Assembly: GCF_000282455.1 (NCBI RefSeq)
Contig: NZ_AKJG01000042.1
Span: 1-57,520, forward strand
Direction: 5' to 3'
DNA from: Pseudomonas sp. GM74
Lineage (GTDB): Bacteria; Pseudomonadota; Gammaproteobacteria; Pseudomonadales; Pseudomonadaceae
Length of the DNA: 57,520 nt
Part shown: positions 41,604 through 48,922 of the stretch, piece after piece
Numbering within the stretch: the stretch's first letter is position 1
Layout: each line of letters begins with the position of its first letter
Made by a program: the position numbers and the translations under genes
The notes under the pieces: model-generated
Database searches by the model: none
Seen by the model: only the letters and a program-made list of their open reading frames with translations
Told to the model about the DNA's origin: nothing

Positions 41604-42233
41604 CTAAACCTTCGGCATCGTCGCAATCATCGAAGGCCGCTGGCTCACCTCGAAATACCACGCCGCCAGCTGCGGATTGGCTTCGCGCCAATCCAGATCC
41701 GGGTGGCGCAGGTCCAGGTAACCCAGTGCACAGGCCACGCTGATCGCGGCCACGTCGAAGTGGCAGGTCAGCTCGGCAATCGCGTCCTTTTCCAGCAGGG
41801 CCAGGGCGCGGCGGATCTTGTCGCGCTGGCCGTCGAGCCATTCGTCCCAGTGTTTCTCCGGGGCACGCAGGGCGGTTTCGTAGCGCACCAGCACGGCCGC
41901 GTCCATGATCCCGTCGGCAAGGGAAGCGAGGGTCAGGCGCCGCCAGCGGGCCGAGCCTTCGCGGGGGATCAGCGGGTTGCCGACGTGTTGCTGATCGAGG
42001 TAGTCGAGGATGACCCGGCTGTCATGGATGACATTGCCGTCCGCCAGGCGCAACGCCGGAATTTTGCTCAGGGGGTTGTCGTCGATCAGGGCCGGGTCCG
42101 GGGTAACCGGGGTGAGGACGCTGGTCTGCAGCGCCACGCGGTCCTGTTGACCGGTTTCGTGCAGCAGCACCATGACTTTGCGAACGAAGGGAGAGAGCGG
42201 GTTGTGGTACAGGGTCATGCTCGGGGCGGACAT
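41604..42233 (-). CDS. glutathione S-transferase family protein
   Basis: 209 residues from the ATG at 42231-42233 (MSAPSMTLYHNPLSPFVRKV); ATGs at 42269 and 42218 are possible alternatives. The thioredoxin-like N-terminal half has the SPFVRKVMVLLHE active-site helix and NPLSKIPAL with VIHDSRVILDYLD. The C-terminal helical domain follows (DGIMDAAVLVRYE). Substrate unknown; a detoxification role is assumed from the family. It is bounded by two repeat elements and seems monocistronic. Confidence 0.87.
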   Translation of the reverse strand: MSAPSMTLYHNPLSPFVRKVMVLLHETGQQDRVALQTSVLTPVTPDPALIDDNPLSKIPALRLADGNVIHDSRVILDYLDQQHVGNPLIPREGSARWRRLTLASLADGIMDAAVLVRYETALRAPEKHWDEWLDGQRDKIRRALALLEKDAIAELTCHFDVAAISVACALGYLDLRHPDLDWREANPQLAAWYFEVSQRPSMIATMPKV

Positions 42234-42329
42234 GGCAGCGTCTCGATCGGTGGCAGTGACGGGCAGCATAGCGTGTTGAACCCACAGCTCAAGTAGCTAG
42301 GTGATCCAGTTAGAGGTGGACAGGATTTC

Positions 42330-42473
42330 GTAGCAGCTGCCGAGCTTGCGAGGCTGCGTTCGGCTGCGCAGCAGTCGTAATACAGGGGATGCGGTTCTCC
42401 TGAAAGAACACGATTGCAGGTTTTACGACTGCTGCGCAGCCGAACGCAGCCTCGCAGGCTCGGCAGCTGCTAC
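42330..42473. repeat. GCAGCTGC-type palindromic repeat
   Basis: CGTAGCAGCTGCCGAGCTTGC and its inverted complement, with inner arms GGCTGCGCAGCAGTCGTAA/TTACGACTGCTGCGCAGCC; 144 bases, the longest copy here. Confidence 0.92.
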
Positions 42474-42476
42474 GGG

Positions 42477-42656
42477 TTATCGGGGTTGCAGGAGGCCGCG
42501 CAGGGCGAGGATGGCTGGAGTTCCCAGTCCCAGCCAGCTCAGGGCGTCCCAGATTCCATCGCCAAGTAGTGCGGCAAACAATCCGGCTGCGCTGAACAGG
42601 GCGATTACCGTGGGCGTCGAGAAGACCTTCCAGAAATTCGACTGCCGGGGCTTCAT
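42477..42656 (-). CDS. small membrane protein coupled to the PepSY protein
   Basis: 59 residues from the ATG at 42654-42656, with GGAGAGCGCGGC upstream and a 4-base overlap (ATGA) with the PepSY gene. Sequence: a basic start (MKPRQSNFWKVF), then two hydrophobic helices (TPTVIALFSAAGLFAALLGD and LSWLGLGTPAILALRGLLQ). I recall a comparable short gene after foxB in P. aeruginosa (PA2464); the function is unknown. The tight coupling suggests a subunit or assembly partner of the PepSY membrane protein. Confidence 0.78.
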   Translation of the reverse strand: MKPRQSNFWKVFSTPTVIALFSAAGLFAALLGDGIWDALSWLGLGTPAILALRGLLQPR

Positions 42657-43783
42657 GCCGCGCTCTCCGCTTTTTCCGGTACCGGCCTGGCCGCCTTGCG
42701 TCGCACCACCCACAGGTAGACCCCGCTGCCCAGCACGATAATGGTCAGCACATCCAGGGTCGCCCAGAGTATCTGCATCGGCATGCCGCCGTAGTCACCG
42801 AAGTGCAGCGGTTGTGACATGCCCATGGCGTCCATGTACCACGGTCGTTCGGCCACGGCGGTGACTTGCAGGGTGCTGGCGTCGATCAGTACCGGCGTCA
42901 GCAGGTGCGAGGTCAGGTGTGTGCTGCCCTTCATGAACACTGCGTAATGATGCTCACTGGAAAAGCGCGTGCCGGGGAAGGCGATGAAGTCCGGCTGCAT
43001 GCCCGGCGCGACTTCCTTGGCGATATCGAGCAAACGGGTCGCGGGCGCGAGTTGCGTCAGCGGTGGCGCATCGCGGTACGGCGCGACCATCGCGCTCAGG
43101 CTGTCGTTGCGCCAGGCGGCAATGATCAGGTCGGCGCAGGCGCTGATCACGCCCGTCATGCCGACCACCAGGGCCCAGGTCAACGTCACCACGCCGATCA
43201 GGTTATGCAGGTCGAGCCAGCGCAGGCGCGTGGATTTGTCCTGGCGCACGGTGGCGAATTTCAGGCGGCGCATGAATGGCAGGTACAGCACCGTACCGGA
43301 AACAATCGCCACCACGAACAGAATGCCCATGAACGCCAGCAGCAACTTGCCTGGCAAGCCGGCGAACATGTCCACGTGCAGGCGCAACATGGTCATCATG
43401 AAACCGCCGTTGGCCGATGGCGTCTCCAGTGCTTCGCCGGTACGGGCGTCGAGCATGAAGGTGTGGGACGAATTCGGCTCGGTGCCCGCGGTCGCGGCCA
43501 TGATGGTCAGCACCGCGTTGGGCTCATCGTCCTCGAAGCCAAAATACTGCATGACTTCACCGGGGCGATGTTGCTCGGCGGCCTGCACCAACTGCTGCAA
43601 ATTCAGGTGCGGGGTGTCCGCCGGCATTGCCTTCACTTGCGGCGCATCGCCCAGCAAGTGGTCGATCTCGTGGTGAAAGATCAACGGCAGGCCGGTCAGT
43701 GCCAGCAGCAACAGGAACACCGTACAAATCAGGCTGGCCCAGGTATGAACAGCGGACCAGCGGCGAATTGTTTTACTTTTCAT
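42653..43783 (-). CDS. PepSY-associated transmembrane protein (FoxB/PiuB-like)
   Basis: 376 residues from the ATG at 43781-43783, with GAAGGCTATGAA in front; the frame is open a little further up. Four transmembrane helices: VHTWASLICTVFLLLLALTG, LLLAFMGILFVVAIVSGTVL, GVVTLTWALVVGMTGVISAC and the C-terminal ATLDVLTIIVLGSGVYLWVV. Conserved histidines are HHEIDHLL, LRLHVDMFAG and LDLHNLIG. Proteins of this family beside siderophore receptors act in inner-membrane reduction or uptake of ferri-siderophores. Located just after the receptor gene behind a terminator-like hairpin. Confidence 0.87.
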   Translation of the reverse strand: MKSKTIRRWSAVHTWASLICTVFLLLLALTGLPLIFHHEIDHLLGDAPQVKAMPADTPHLNLQQLVQAAEQHRPGEVMQYFGFEDDEPNAVLTIMAATAGTEPNSSHTFMLDARTGEALETPSANGGFMMTMLRLHVDMFAGLPGKLLLAFMGILFVVAIVSGTVLYLPFMRRLKFATVRQDKSTRLRWLDLHNLIGVVTLTWALVVGMTGVISACADLIIAAWRNDSLSAMVAPYRDAPPLTQLAPATRLLDIAKEVAPGMQPDFIAFPGTRFSSEHHYAVFMKGSTHLTSHLLTPVLIDASTLQVTAVAERPWYMDAMGMSQPLHFGDYGGMPMQILWATLDVLTIIVLGSGVYLWVVRRKAARPVPEKAESAA

Positions 43784-43797
43784 TTCATAGCCTTCAG

Positions 43798-43828
43798 AAA
43801 AACCAAGGCCGTCCACGAAGGACGGCCT
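43798..43828 (-). terminator. intrinsic terminator or attenuator between receptor and PepSY genes
   Basis: On the minus strand a 9-bp stem (AGGCCGTCC/GGACGGCCT) with a 5-base loop is followed by TGGTTTTTC. It lies 28 bases after the receptor stop and immediately before the PepSY ribosome site, so most transcripts may end here. Confidence 0.75.
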
Positions 43829-43855
43829 GGTCATTGGGCGTGTCAGCTCAACGCG

Positions 43856-46291
43856 TTACCACTTGTAGGTTGCACTTGCGACGACACTGCGCTGGTCGCC
43901 GTAGTAGCAGTAGTAGCTGTCGCAAGTCGAGATGTAGTCCTTGTCGAGCAGGTTGGTTGCGTTAACGGCCAGCGAAGCGCCTTTGAGGCTGTTGTCCAGG
44001 CGACCGAGGTCGTAGTGAACCACCGCGTCGAACACCGTGTAGGCATCGGCTTTGCCCAGCCAGGTGTTGGCCTGATCGCCATAGGTATTGCCGGTATAGC
44101 GCGCGCCGGCGCCGATGCCGAAGCCATCCAGCACACCGTTGTGCCAGGTGTAGTCGCCCCACACCGAAGCTTGCTGGTTAGGCATCAGTTGCAGGCGATT
44201 GCCCTTGTAGATGCCCTCTTGCACTTCGGATTTGGCCAGGGTGTAGGCTGCGGTGACCTTGAGGTTTTCGGTCACGTCGGAAACGGCTTCCAGCTCCAGG
44301 CCTTTGACTTTCACTTCGCCGGTCTGGCTGGTGACGGTCACGTTGCCCACGTTGTTGGTGACGGAAACGTTTTTCTGGGTCAGGTCATACACAGCCGCCG
44401 TCAACAGGGTGTTGCTGCCCGGTGGCTGGTACTTGATCCCCAGTTCCCATTGCTTGCCTTCGGTCGGCTTGAACGACTCGGTCGGCGAGGCGACCGCATT
44501 GCTAGTCGGCTGGAACGATTCGGCGTAGGACAGGTAGGGCACGAAGCCCGAGTCGAACACGTAGCTGATCGCCGCGTTGCCGCTGAAGTTCTTGTCGCGT
44601 TCGGTGTTGGTGGCATCGCCCTTGTTGAAGAACGTGGTACCGGTATGGACCCAGTCTTCACGGCCGCCGAGGGTCAGGCGCCATTGGCCGAGGGCCATCT
44701 GGTCCTGGATGTACAGGCCGGTCTGCTGGGTCTTCTGTTCGTAGTCGTAGAACGCCGTGGAGCGTGGCGGACGGGTGATCGGCAAACCATAGACCGGGTC
44801 GTTGACGTTGATGTCTGGCGCGGTGCCGAAGATCGAGAGGTAGTTGGTGGTGTTGCGCTGGTGGTCCAGGCCGATCAGCAAGGTGTGACTGACGTCGCCG
44901 GTGACGAAGTCGCCCTGGAAGTTGTTGTCCACGGCGAATTGGGCGATGTCTTCGTCGACATTGGTGGTGCCACGGCCGGTGTTGCCTTGATCGTCAACAA
45001 TAGACCCGTAAGAGGGGCCGTAACTATTGACGGTCACGGCCTGGAACGACAGCTCCGACTTGGTGTAGCGCAGGTTCTGCCGAAACTGCCAGACATCGTT
45101 CAGGCGGTGTTCGAAGGCATAACCCAGCGCGTAGTAGGTGCGGTCGTAGAAGTCATAGTTCGGGTCACCCAGGTTCTTGTGGTGGGAGATATCGCCGAAC
45201 GGCATGTCGATCTTGGTGCCCTGGATCGGATAGAACTGGCTGGTGATACCGGTATCGTCACGGGTGAACTGCGTGAGCAGGGTGAATTTGGTGTCTTCGT
45301 CGATGTTCCAGGTCAGGCTCGGTGCAATGTTGTAGCGCTTGTCATCGATGTGGTCGATGGGCGTACCGCCGTCGCGCAGTACGCCGCTGAGGCTGTACAG
45401 GAACTGGCCTTCGTCGTCGATCTTGCCGGTGCTGGCGAAGTTGATCTGGCGATGATTGTCACTGCCGTATTGCAACTGGATCTCGGTGTTGGCTTCAGCG
45501 CTTGGGCGACGGCTGACCATGTCCAGCAGGCCGCCCGGCGGGGTTTGGCCGTACACCGAGGAGGCCGGGCCGCGCAGCAGCGCCAGGCGGTCGAGGTTCC
45601 AGGTTTCCTGTTTCGGGTTGGAGTACACACCTTTTGGCAGTGGCAGGCCGTCGAGGAATTGAGTTGGCTCGAACCCCCGCACGCGCAACCAGTCGGCGCG
45701 GGTGTCGCTGCCGAAGCTGCTGGAGGTGATACCCGGCAAGTAGCGCACGGCATCATCGAGGGTGTGCGCGTTGCGGTCATCCATCTGCTCACGAGTGACG
45801 ACCGAAATCGAACGTGGCGCCTCGACCAGCGCGGTGTCGGTCTTGGTGCCGGCGGCGGTGCGCTTGGCCAGGTAGCCCTGTACCGGGCCCCAGGCGCTTT
45901 CAGTGTCTTGCACGCCGATCACGCTGGTTGCCGGCAAGTCCATCACACCCTCGGGCACGGCCATCAGGCTGTAGGTGCCCGCATTGCTCTGTTCCAATTG
46001 CAGCCCGGTGCCACGCAGGGCTTCGCGCAGGGCGCCGGCTGCGTCGAATTGGCCTTTGACCGGCGCCGAGGTCTTGCCCGCCGCCAGGGAAGGATTCAGC
46101 GACAGGGCCAAACCGGCCTGGCTGGCGATCTGGTTCAGGGTGCTGGACAGCGGCGCGGCCGGCAGGTTGTAGGCGCGGACGCTGGACGCCTGTTCAGCGG
46201 CGACCAGTTGGCTGCTGGCCAACGGGGTGCAAAGGGCAATGGCGATCGCCAGCAAACTGTGGCGCAACAGGGAGTCTAGCGAACGAGGCAT
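43856..46291 (-). CDS. TonB-dependent siderophore receptor with signalling domain (FoxA/FhuA-like)
   Basis: 811 residues from the ATG at 46289-46291, which has AGGAG seven bases upstream. A signal peptide (HSLLAIAIALCTPLASSQLVAA) is followed by an STN signalling domain (residues about 45-95: SSVRAYNLPAAPLSSTLNQI) and a plug domain (SISVVTREQMDDRNAHTLDD, RVRGFEPTQFLDGLPLP). The 22-strand barrel ends in DQRSVVASATYKW. The STN domain plus adjacent FecI/FecR genes make it a transducer receptor. The ligand is likely a hydroxamate such as ferrioxamine or ferrichrome, by resemblance and by the foxIRAB-like gene order; not proven. Confidence 0.9.
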   Translation of the reverse strand: MPRSLDSLLRHSLLAIAIALCTPLASSQLVAAEQASSVRAYNLPAAPLSSTLNQIASQAGLALSLNPSLAAGKTSAPVKGQFDAAGALREALRGTGLQLEQSNAGTYSLMAVPEGVMDLPATSVIGVQDTESAWGPVQGYLAKRTAAGTKTDTALVEAPRSISVVTREQMDDRNAHTLDDAVRYLPGITSSSFGSDTRADWLRVRGFEPTQFLDGLPLPKGVYSNPKQETWNLDRLALLRGPASSVYGQTPPGGLLDMVSRRPSAEANTEIQLQYGSDNHRQINFASTGKIDDEGQFLYSLSGVLRDGGTPIDHIDDKRYNIAPSLTWNIDEDTKFTLLTQFTRDDTGITSQFYPIQGTKIDMPFGDISHHKNLGDPNYDFYDRTYYALGYAFEHRLNDVWQFRQNLRYTKSELSFQAVTVNSYGPSYGSIVDDQGNTGRGTTNVDEDIAQFAVDNNFQGDFVTGDVSHTLLIGLDHQRNTTNYLSIFGTAPDINVNDPVYGLPITRPPRSTAFYDYEQKTQQTGLYIQDQMALGQWRLTLGGREDWVHTGTTFFNKGDATNTERDKNFSGNAAISYVFDSGFVPYLSYAESFQPTSNAVASPTESFKPTEGKQWELGIKYQPPGSNTLLTAAVYDLTQKNVSVTNNVGNVTVTSQTGEVKVKGLELEAVSDVTENLKVTAAYTLAKSEVQEGIYKGNRLQLMPNQQASVWGDYTWHNGVLDGFGIGAGARYTGNTYGDQANTWLGKADAYTVFDAVVHYDLGRLDNSLKGASLAVNATNLLDKDYISTCDSYYCYYGDQRSVVASATYKW

Positions 46292-46442
46292 ACAGCGGCT
46301 CCTGAATGGAAACATTTCTCAATTGCCTGTGTGCCGAACGAAAATCAAAAAGTGATAGGGCTGGATGAAAATAATTTCGATTCAGCGCTCGGTTGCAGCG
46401 CCTGTTGGGTCAAACCGGTTTTTGCGGGGAGTCGAACGCCGT

Positions 46443-46508
46443 CATCGCGAGCAAGCTCGCTCCTACAGTTGAATGCGGTCCCCTGTGGGAGCGGGCTTGC
46501 CCGCGAAG
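46443..46508. repeat. hybrid REP pair, tail-to-tail
   Basis: The left arm is of the CGAGCAAGCTCGCTCCTACA subtype and the right of the TGTGGGAGCGGGCTTGCCCG subtype, with about 16 bases between. Confidence 0.88.
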
Positions 46509-46531
46509 GCAGACTGTCTGGCGCTACGATT

Positions 46532-47506
46532 TCAGGGCTTGGTATCAGCCTTGGCCACCACCTTCACCCACCATGGCGTGTGCTGTTCGATCTGCACCGG
46601 CAAGGTCGGCAGCAGGGCATTGAGTGCCAGGTCGGTGTCGCGCAGCGGGAAGCTGCCGGTGATGCGCAGGTCGGCCACTTCCGGCGCGACCCCGACGTAT
46701 CCGTTTCGATAGCGGCCGATTTCATGCACCAGATCTTCCAGCCGCGTGTTGTCCACCACCAGCATGCCACGGGTCCAGGCATCCGCGCCGAGGTTGACGG
46801 CCAGAACCGGGCCCAGGCCGTTGTTGCGGATCAGCACCTGTTGGCCTTCGCGCAGAATCTGTTCGTCCGGGTTGGACTCAGGGTGAACCGCCACCGCCGA
46901 CTGCAAGACGCTCAAGCGCGTTCCGTCTTCCTCGCGCTTGACCAGAAACCGCGTACCCAGCGCACGCATGCTGCCTTCGCGGGTTTCGACGATGAACGGC
47001 CGGGGATCGCCATGGCCGGTTTCAACCAGGATTTCGCCTTCCTGAAGCACGATGCGCCGCTGCTTTTCATCGAAACGCAGATCCAGCGCGCTGTGGGTAT
47101 TGAGATTGATCAGCGTGCCGTCAGCCAGACGCAGGGTGCGCTGCTCGCCAACGGCGGTGCGCTGGTCGGCCAGCCAATAGTCGATCGACAGGTAACGATC
47201 CCCGGCGAACAGGGCCAGGCCGATCACGGCGACGATACTGGCGACACCGTTGCCAAGCTTGCGCACTCGCCGGCGAATGCCTGCGCGCGATTGCAGCAAG
47301 GCCGTGCGGGCCGGGCCGCTGGCCACGTTGAAACGCTGGTCGAGCATGCCCAATTGGCGCCAGGCGCGGGCGTGTTCTTCGTGGGCCGCGTGCCATTTGG
47401 CGAATTCTTCGCGTTCTATCGGGTTGGCGGAGTCCATGGACAACTGCCAGGCAATCGCCGCATCCAGCACGTTGGCCGATACTGGTTTGGAACTGACCGG
47501 GTTCAC
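46532..47506 (-). CDS. FecR-family anti-sigma/signal transducer
   Basis: 324 residues: N-terminal DUF4880 domain (EREEFAKWHAAHEEHARAWR), transmembrane helix near residues 87-105 (GVASIVAVIGLALFAGDRYL), FecR domain (RTLRLADGTLINLNTHSAL, RALGTRFLVKR) and a C-terminal secretin/TonB-like short domain (SFPLRDTDLALNALLPTLPV) that contacts the receptor STN domain. It relays the ferri-siderophore signal from the receptor to the sigma factor. The start overlaps the sigma gene stop by 4 bases. Confidence 0.9.
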   Translation of the reverse strand: MNPVSSKPVSANVLDAAIAWQLSMDSANPIEREEFAKWHAAHEEHARAWRQLGMLDQRFNVASGPARTALLQSRAGIRRRVRKLGNGVASIVAVIGLALFAGDRYLSIDYWLADQRTAVGEQRTLRLADGTLINLNTHSALDLRFDEKQRRIVLQEGEILVETGHGDPRPFIVETREGSMRALGTRFLVKREEDGTRLSVLQSAVAVHPESNPDEQILREGQQVLIRNNGLGPVLAVNLGADAWTRGMLVVDNTRLEDLVHEIGRYRNGYVGVAPEVADLRITGSFPLRDTDLALNALLPTLPVQIEQHTPWWVKVVAKADTKP

Positions 47507-48021
47507 GTCGGCTCACCATACAGAGCGATGTAGCACTGGCGAATGCCTTGGGCCAGGTACTGGCGCACCCGCGGCACCGACACACCGAGGCGCTCGGCGA
47601 TTTCTGCGTGGCCGAGGCCGTCGAGGCGGTTGTAGAGGAACGCCGCCCGGGCCTTGCTGGATAGCTTGCCGAGCAAGCGGTCGATGTTTTTCAGGTCTTC
47701 GAGGATCATTTGCTGTTCTTCCACCGAAGGTTGTTCGGCTTCCGGGATCAGCATCAGTTCGGTGAGGTAGGCCTGTTCCAGCGCGGCGCGACGGAAATAA
47801 TCGAACAGCAGGCCCTTGGCTATCGCCACCAGGAACGCCCGGGGCTCGCGCGGCACCTTCAGTTCCTCACGGCCCAGCAAACGTACGAACGTGTCCTGGC
47901 TCAGGTCTTCGGCCCGCTGCGGGCAGGCGACGTTGCGTCGAAGCCAGGCCAATAGCCAACCGCGATGGTCGCGATATAACGCACCGACGAGCTCACTTTG
48001 AGGGCTTGGAACTGACGACAC
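47503..48021 (-). CDS. iron-starvation ECF sigma factor (FecI/FoxI-like)
   Basis: A 172-residue ECF sigma: region 2 (LYRDHRGWLLAWLRRNVACP, AEDLSQDTFVRLLGREEL, AFLVAIAKGLLFDYFRR) and region 4 (KARAAFLYNRLDGLGHAEIA, VSVPRVRQYLAQGIRQCYIA). It should direct transcription of the receptor gene when released by FecR. A Fur-like site lies just upstream. Confidence 0.9.
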   Translation of the reverse strand: MSSVPSPQSELVGALYRDHRGWLLAWLRRNVACPQRAEDLSQDTFVRLLGREELKVPREPRAFLVAIAKGLLFDYFRRAALEQAYLTELMLIPEAEQPSVEEQQMILEDLKNIDRLLGKLSSKARAAFLYNRLDGLGHAEIAERLGVSVPRVRQYLAQGIRQCYIALYGEPT

Positions 48022-48044
48022 GCAGCATCACCGATTGGGAAATA

Positions 48045-48066
48045 TTAACTAACGAGAATTGTTCGC
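48045..48066. promoter_or_regulatory. candidate Fur box upstream of the ECF sigma gene
   Basis: ATTAACTAACGAGAATTGTTCG contains the GAGAAT core usual in Pseudomonas Fur boxes and sits 24-45 bases upstream of the sigma start. The match to the 19-bp consensus is partial (about 11 of 19 by eye). Confidence 0.45.
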
Positions 48067-48126
48067 GATTGTGGCAGAGGCGAGGGAGGTAAGCAATTGG
48101 CGTTGGTCGGAGAGCGCGTCATCGTT

Positions 48127-48192
48127 CATCGCGGGCAAGCCCGCTCCCACAGGGATTTCGGTACTCCTGTGGGAGCGGGCTTGCCCGCGATG
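48127..48192. repeat. REP pair, tail-to-tail
   Basis: CATCGCGGGCAAGCCCGCTC then GAGCGGGCTTGCCCGCGATG, a nearly perfect 66-base palindrome with about 16 central bases. Confidence 0.92.
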
Positions 48193-48214
48193 AAGCCGGA
48201 GCAGGCGCCGAAGA

Positions 48215-48922
48215 CTAGAAGGAAGGTGTTTGTTGGCGCCGTTTCCACTGACTCAAGCGCTGTTGCAGATTCAACGGGCTATGAATCTGCTGCTGCCGCG
48301 CGCGGCTGAACAGGATCAGCATCAATTCGGCGGTGGCCAGGGCGTCGGCGCTGGCGTGGTGGCGTTCGAAGACTTCGAGCTTGAACCAGTCGATCCAGTC
48401 GTCCAGCCCGGCCTCGCGAAAGTGCGCCTGGGGGCATAGCAGCGGGGCAATGTCCGCCACGTCCAGAAACGGATGCTGCAACTTGAAACCCAGATGATCT
48501 TTCAGCGCACGGCCGAGCATGTGCTGGTCAAACGGCGCGTGGAAGGCCAGCACCGGACTGTCCCCGATGTACTCCATCAGGTCGAGCAGTGCTTCTGCCG
48601 GGTCGCTGCCCGCTGCAATGGCGCTGGGGCCAATGCCGTGGATCAGCACGCTGGGGCCGAGTTTTACTTGCGGATATTGCAAGGTGCGTTCGAACTGCTG
48701 GCGAAAGTCGATGGCCCCGTCCTCGATCGCTACCGCACCAATCGACAACACATGGTCCTTGTTCAGGTTCAGCCCGGTGGTTTCCAGATCGAGCACCACC
48801 CAGCGCTGCTCACGCAGGCTGCATTCGCCCAGGGCGGCAGCGGCCGGCAAGCGTTCCAGGCGATGCTGCAGGTCGGCGGACAGGGTGAGGCTCGGCGGGC
48901 GCAGCCACGAAAACAGGCTCAT
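48215..48922 (-). CDS. DnaQ-like 3'-5' exonuclease (DEDDh)
   Basis: A 235-residue exonuclease of the DNA polymerase III epsilon superfamily. Exo I WVVLDLETTGLNL, Exo II VLAFHAPFDQHML and Exo III HHASADALATAEL (His and Asp) give all DEDDh residues. It is not the replicative epsilon subunit, lacking the polymerase-binding tail. It overlaps the stop of the CBS/DUF294 gene by four bases, so the two are translated together. Pseudomonads commonly keep this pair. Confidence 0.88.
   Translation of the reverse strand: MSLFSWLRPPSLTLSADLQHRLERLPAAAALGECSLREQRWVVLDLETTGLNLNKDHVLSIGAVAIEDGAIDFRQQFERTLQYPQVKLGPSVLIHGIGPSAIAAGSDPAEALLDLMEYIGDSPVLAFHAPFDQHMLGRALKDHLGFKLQHPFLDVADIAPLLCPQAHFREAGLDDWIDWFKLEVFERHHASADALATAELMLILFSRARQQQIHSPLNLQQRLSQWKRRQQTPSF

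Noticed and set aside
42866..46279. Long plus-strand open frame of over 1100 codons
   Set aside because: Antisense to the PepSY gene and the TonB receptor gene, both well supported.
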